Assembly: GCA_947626215.1 (NCBI GenBank)
Contig: CANQRJ010000070.1
Coordinates: 1-7,337, forward strand
Reading direction: 5' to 3'
DNA: 7,337 bases
Source: an uncultured Bacilli bacterium
GTDB lineage: Bacteria > Bacillota_I > Bacilli_A > RF39 > UBA660
Shown here: piece by piece, positions 4,504 to 7,337 of the stretch
Layout: each line of letters opens with the position of its first letter
Position numbering within the stretch: the stretch's first letter is position 1
The notes under the pieces: generated by a model
The model's database searches: none
Told to the model about the DNA's origin: nothing
Seen by the model: only the letters and a program-made list of their open reading frames with translations
Made by a program: the position numbers and the translations under genes

Positions 4504-5593
4504 TGTTAGTCACCTGAAATATTAATCCGTTTTTATTGATATTTACATTTATCTCAAAGTTTATTGGATAAGTATACCAATCGGATAGTTCCTTTCTTTT
4601 TGATTTATAATAAGTTTCATTTATTTTTAGTAAATCTGTTTGATAAGTTCTTAATTTTTGAAAAACTTTTCGATATTCTTCTTCTATTTTTTGATTAAAT
4701 TTTTCTTCTAATTCTTGATAAGCAGATGTATTACGAAAATCATAACGACACTCATCAGAAATAATGCTTGCTTTTAAATTACTTTTTACATTCATTTCAT
4801 TATTTTTAAAGTCTATTTTTGTAGAGTCATTATCATATAGATCTATAATGATATAGGCTTCTTTTTTATTTGGACATTCTAAAGAAACATAGTGATTATA
4901 TGATGCGTTATTTAATACGTTTAAAATTCCTGTTTCGGTTGTATCTAAAAGAACTTTCAGTCCTTTTCCTTTAAAACCACCTAAACCAACAAGTTCTACG
5001 GCTTCGCCATTTTTTCGTACTGTATTCATATAGGCATCTTTTCTTGGATCTAAATAAAGGTCCATAAATGTTTCAAAATCTTGTTTTATTGCTATGTTTT
5101 CATATGATTTACTTGTTTCAATCATATTTCTAATAGCTTCAGATGTCACAGGATTTTCAGTAGTTGGGCTATTTAGTATGTCTTTGGCGTCTTTTTCTAT
5201 GGCAATGATGGGTACAAAAATATTACGAATATTGGGATTACGAATTAAAAAATCGACGACGGCATCCATTTTTTCTCTTGCTACTTTTTCACTAAATAAG
5301 ATGACTTTTACATGTGCAAAATAAGGTTCTTTACTTACTTTTAAATTCACATTTTTAAATGCCTCTAATAAAGTGGAACCACTACTTTCTACAAAGTAGG
5401 ATTTAGAAGAAGATCCTTGTTCACTTCCATCAGATTTTTTACTATTTAATATTTCATAATTTACTACAAATTCATCTTTAATGTAATCTATAGAAATTCC
5501 TGATATAATACCTAGATTATTTAATTCTTGATAATCATAACAACCTGTTAGTAAAAATGAAAATAGTAAAAGTATGATCCATTTCTTTTTCAT
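4496..5593 (-). CDS. gerAC: Spore germination receptor lipoprotein GerAC-like
   Basis: This is the lipid-anchored C subunit of a GerA-type receptor, expected on the outer face of the spore inner membrane. The N-terminus is a lipoprotein signal: KKK, a hydrophobic core, and lipobox LTGC with modified Cys at residue 18. It is followed by the family's CxDxxEL motif and LGIISGISID (27-36); the usual Trp after Cys is Tyr here. The 365 aa cover the N-terminal domain and the helical C-terminal domain (about 290-345), ending with beta strands before VTNNE, so it appears full length. Its ATG overlaps the gerAA stop (ATGA) and is preceded by an excellent AAAGGAGG site within gerAA. Lipid attachment would require diacylglyceryl transferase Lgt, not in the window. 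Confidence 0.94.
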   Translation of the reverse strand: MKKKWIILLLFSFLLTGCYDYQELNNLGIISGISIDYIKDEFVVNYEILNSKKSDGSEQGSSSKSYFVESSGSTLLEAFKNVNLKVSKEPYFAHVKVILFSEKVAREKMDAVVDFLIRNPNIRNIFVPIIAIEKDAKDILNSPTTENPVTSEAIRNMIETSKSYENIAIKQDFETFMDLYLDPRKDAYMNTVRKNGEAVELVGLGGFKGKGLKVLLDTTETGILNVLNNASYNHYVSLECPNKKEAYIIIDLYDNDSTKIDFKNNEMNVKSNLKASIISDECRYDFRNTSAYQELEEKFNQKIEEEYRKVFQKLRTYQTDLLKINETYYKSKRKELSDWYTYPINFEINVNINKNGLIFQVTNNE

Positions 5594-7023
5594 GATTCAT
5601 TCCTCCTTTGACGACGTATATTTTTTTTCGTAAGCATTTTACTTCGGTAGGTGTCTTTCCATGCTGCCTTTTTTAAAGCACCTTTCATAAAATATACTTT
5701 GTCAAATGGTGCGAAGGGATAAAAATATGGTTTTCCAAGTGATTTTAATTCAACAATATGAATGAGAAAATAAATAAAAGCAATGACGATTCCATAAAGT
5801 CCAAAAAGCGCTGCAAAAATGATAAATATTAATCTTGCATAACGAATTGCATCTACTAATTCTTGCTCTGTAAAAAGAAGACTCGTTATAAATGTAAAGG
5901 CTACTACAATAATCATAATGGGACTTACAAACCCTGCATTCACGGCAGCTTCACCGAGTATTAAAGCACCAAGTATTGAAATGGCACTTCCATAAGAATT
6001 TGGAAATCGAATGTCGCTTTCTCTTAGTATTTCATAAATAAAAAGCATGAGTAAGGCTTCAATAATAGTGGGGAAAGGAACATTGTCTCTTTGCATAGCA
6101 AAATTAATCAGTAGGGAAGTAGGAATCGTCTCTGGATTATAATTGATAAGGGAAATATAAATTGCCGGAGCAAGCATCGAAATAAAAAAACAAAGGAGTC
6201 GAATGATTTTTAGCAAATTAATATTTTTACTTTTGTTATAATTATCCGTAGTAGGATTAATTAAGTCGGCAAAAAAAGTAGGAACGATCAGAGCAAAAGG
6301 GGAAGTATCAATTAAAAGAGCCACTTTTCCTTCCATTAAAGCGCTTGCTACATGATCAGGTCTTTCAGTTCTTATTACTGTTGGAAAATGACTATCATTT
6401 TCTTTTTCTAAATATTCTTTTAGTGTTCCAGAGTCTAATATGCCATCTACATCAATTTTTTTTAGTGTTTCTTTGACTGAATCAATTAAATCTTCTTCCG
6501 TGATATCTTCAAAGTATAAGATATTTATGGCCGTGCATGTTTTTCTTCCAATGACTAAGTTTTCGGATTTTAATGTTTTAGATTTAATTCTTCTTTTTAC
6601 TAAACCTAAGTTAATTTGAATATTTTCGGTAAAAGCATCTTTGGGACCAAATACTGCTTGTTCTGTTAAAGGTTCTGGGACACTTCGATTGATGTCTGCT
6701 TTTGTTTCTAAAGCTAAAATTTCTCTTCCTTTTATGACAATTGTAAAGCCATTGGTGATGTAATATTCTATTTCATCAGATTTTTCAATAATTACTGTAT
6801 GTGGTGCAGGAATTGCACTGGCTAAATCTTTTAATTTTTTATTATTGGAAGCAAGCAAAGATATATTTTTTAAAACATAGTCGTTTACTTTATCGCTTCC
6901 CGTTACACTTTCTAAGTAGATTATATAAATTGTTTCAAGAGGAGTAATTCTGATTGGTTTAATTACTAAATCTACACTTTTTTGAAATTCTTTTTGAATT
7001 CTTTCTACAATTTTATTTTTCAT
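5590..7023 (-). CDS. gerAA: Spore germination receptor subunit GerAA-like
   Basis: This is the A subunit of a GerA-type receptor, located in the spore inner membrane; the family is reported to form an oligomeric ion channel opened by germinant. The 477 aa match the usual length. A soluble N-terminal part (about 1-255) carries the signature EPLTEQAVFGPKDAFTEN (117-134) followed by NLGLVKRRIK, and TERPDHVASALMEGKVALL (219-237). The membrane part (about 270-425, roughly five helices) contains FEILRE-type IYEILRESDIRFP (329-341) and GALILGEAAVNAGFVSP (352-368). The tail is basic (RRQRR). ATG 7023 has GGTGGA 7 nt upstream. It is the first gene of gerAA-gerAC-gerAB, with all junctions overlapping. 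This A-C-B order is that of Bacillus gerK rather than gerA. Confidence 0.96.
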   Translation of the reverse strand: MKNKIVERIQKEFQKSVDLVIKPIRITPLETIYIIYLESVTGSDKVNDYVLKNISLLASNNKKLKDLASAIPAPHTVIIEKSDEIEYYITNGFTIVIKGREILALETKADINRSVPEPLTEQAVFGPKDAFTENIQINLGLVKRRIKSKTLKSENLVIGRKTCTAINILYFEDITEEDLIDSVKETLKKIDVDGILDSGTLKEYLEKENDSHFPTVIRTERPDHVASALMEGKVALLIDTSPFALIVPTFFADLINPTTDNYNKSKNINLLKIIRLLCFFISMLAPAIYISLINYNPETIPTSLLINFAMQRDNVPFPTIIEALLMLFIYEILRESDIRFPNSYGSAISILGALILGEAAVNAGFVSPIMIIVVAFTFITSLLFTEQELVDAIRYARLIFIIFAALFGLYGIVIAFIYFLIHIVELKSLGKPYFYPFAPFDKVYFMKGALKKAAWKDTYRSKMLTKKNIRRQRRNES

Positions 7024-7040
7024 AAGTTTTCCACCATTTT

Positions 7041-7069
7041 TATTATGGAAGTCTTTTTTATTTTTAAAC
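7041..7069 (-). promoter_or_regulatory. Sigma-G-like promoter of the gerA operon
   Basis: CATAATA (7041-7047, minus strand) fits the sigma-G -10 consensus CATnHTA exactly. GTTTA (7065-7069), 17 nt upstream, fits the -35 GHATR at four of five positions. GerA-type operons are known sigma-G (forespore) targets in Bacillus. The leader would be about 10 nt, starting just at the ribosome binding site. Because such motifs are short, chance agreement in AT-rich DNA cannot be excluded. Confidence 0.5.
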
Positions 7070-7095
7070 CTTAAAGTGTAAGTTTCTTTTTTTGC

Positions 7096-7119
7096 AAATA
7101 AAAAATCCTTAAAAAGGAT
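7096..7119 (-). terminator. Rho-independent terminator of the tRNA gene
   Basis: On the minus strand ATCCTT, a TTT loop and AAGGAT form a 6-bp stem followed by TTTTTATTT. It starts 13 bases after the tRNA CCA end and lies before the gerA promoter, separating the two units. Confidence 0.75.
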
Positions 7120-7131
7120 ATGTTTTCTTTT

Positions 7132-7207
<76 letters not shown>

Positions 7208-7208
<1 letters not shown>

Positions 7209-7227
7209 TTGATAGTATTATATCAAG
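7208..7227 (-). promoter_or_regulatory. tRNA-Arg promoter -10 within a 20-bp dyad
   Basis: An extended -10, TGATATAAT (TATAAT at 7217-7222 on the minus strand), lies about 10 nt before the tRNA 5' end. The -35 expected 17 nt upstream is poor (TCGTAA). The -10 is framed by a perfect inverted repeat, CTTGATA (7208-7214) and TATCAAG (7221-7227). Confidence 0.6.
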
Positions 7228-7271
7228 TTTTTTAAAATTTTACGAGTTTTTCTTTCTTCCTTGTGACTTTT

Positions 7272-7322
7272 AAGTTAAAATGTCCTAATTTTAATTTTAT
7301 ATTTACAAGTTAAAATGTCCTA
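7272..7322. repeat. 16-bp direct repeat pair
   Basis: AAGTTAAAATGTCCTA occurs at 7272-7287 and again at 7307-7322, 35 bases apart start to start. Repeated sites of this kind occur at the ends of some insertion sequences or as protein-binding sites. The neighbouring sequence to the right is outside the window, so neither can be confirmed. Confidence 0.6.
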
Positions 7323-7337
7323 TTAAAAAACAATAAT

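Noticed and set aside
5094..5324. 76-codon plus-strand ORF inside gerAC
   Set aside because: Antisense shadow of gerAC; it has no ribosome binding site or independent promoter.

Overview
The window is AT-rich DNA from a low-GC Bacillota-type bacterium that uses the standard genetic code: TGA is a working stop codon for the gene at 1239-2087 and for gerAA, and tryptophan is TGG. Strong AGGAGG-type ribosome binding sites, a GerA-type germinant receptor operon and a CCA-encoding tRNA gene point to an endospore-forming lineage or a close relative. I cannot name the genus.

Layout. Positions 84-1188 hold no conventional gene. They hold two tandem, diverged copies (about 550 bp each) of a compact module. 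Each copy has a plus-strand promoter, a long inverted-repeat arm, a sequestered Shine-Dalgarno with a tiny ORF (46 and 55 codons), a central hairpin, the opposite arm, and then three minus-strand promoter-like sites pointing back into the module. Positions 1189-3490 are a plus-strand operon: a promoter, an unrecognised 282-aa protein and miaB, joined by an ATGA overlap. Positions 3487-7069 are a minus-strand operon gerAA-gerAC-gerAB, with overlapping junctions and a sigma-G-like promoter. It converges on miaB so tightly that the two stop codons share TTAA. Positions 7096-7227 are a minus-strand tRNA-Arg(CCG) with its promoter and terminator. The last 70 bases carry a 16-bp direct repeat.

How the genes work together. 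GerAA, GerAB and GerAC would form one inner-membrane germinant receptor of the spore. MiaB is a housekeeping tRNA-modifying enzyme, translationally coupled to the unknown protein in front of it. The tRNA gene has its own signals.

The most interesting part is the tandem module pair. Both copies keep the same competing RNA helices (Shine-Dalgarno hairpin versus arm-arm pairing; arm versus central hairpin) although the paired bases have changed. Together with convergent promoters, this resembles a type I toxin-antitoxin or other antisense-regulated small-peptide system. The peptides match no toxin family I recognise, and one at least is not membrane-spanning, so the function is open.
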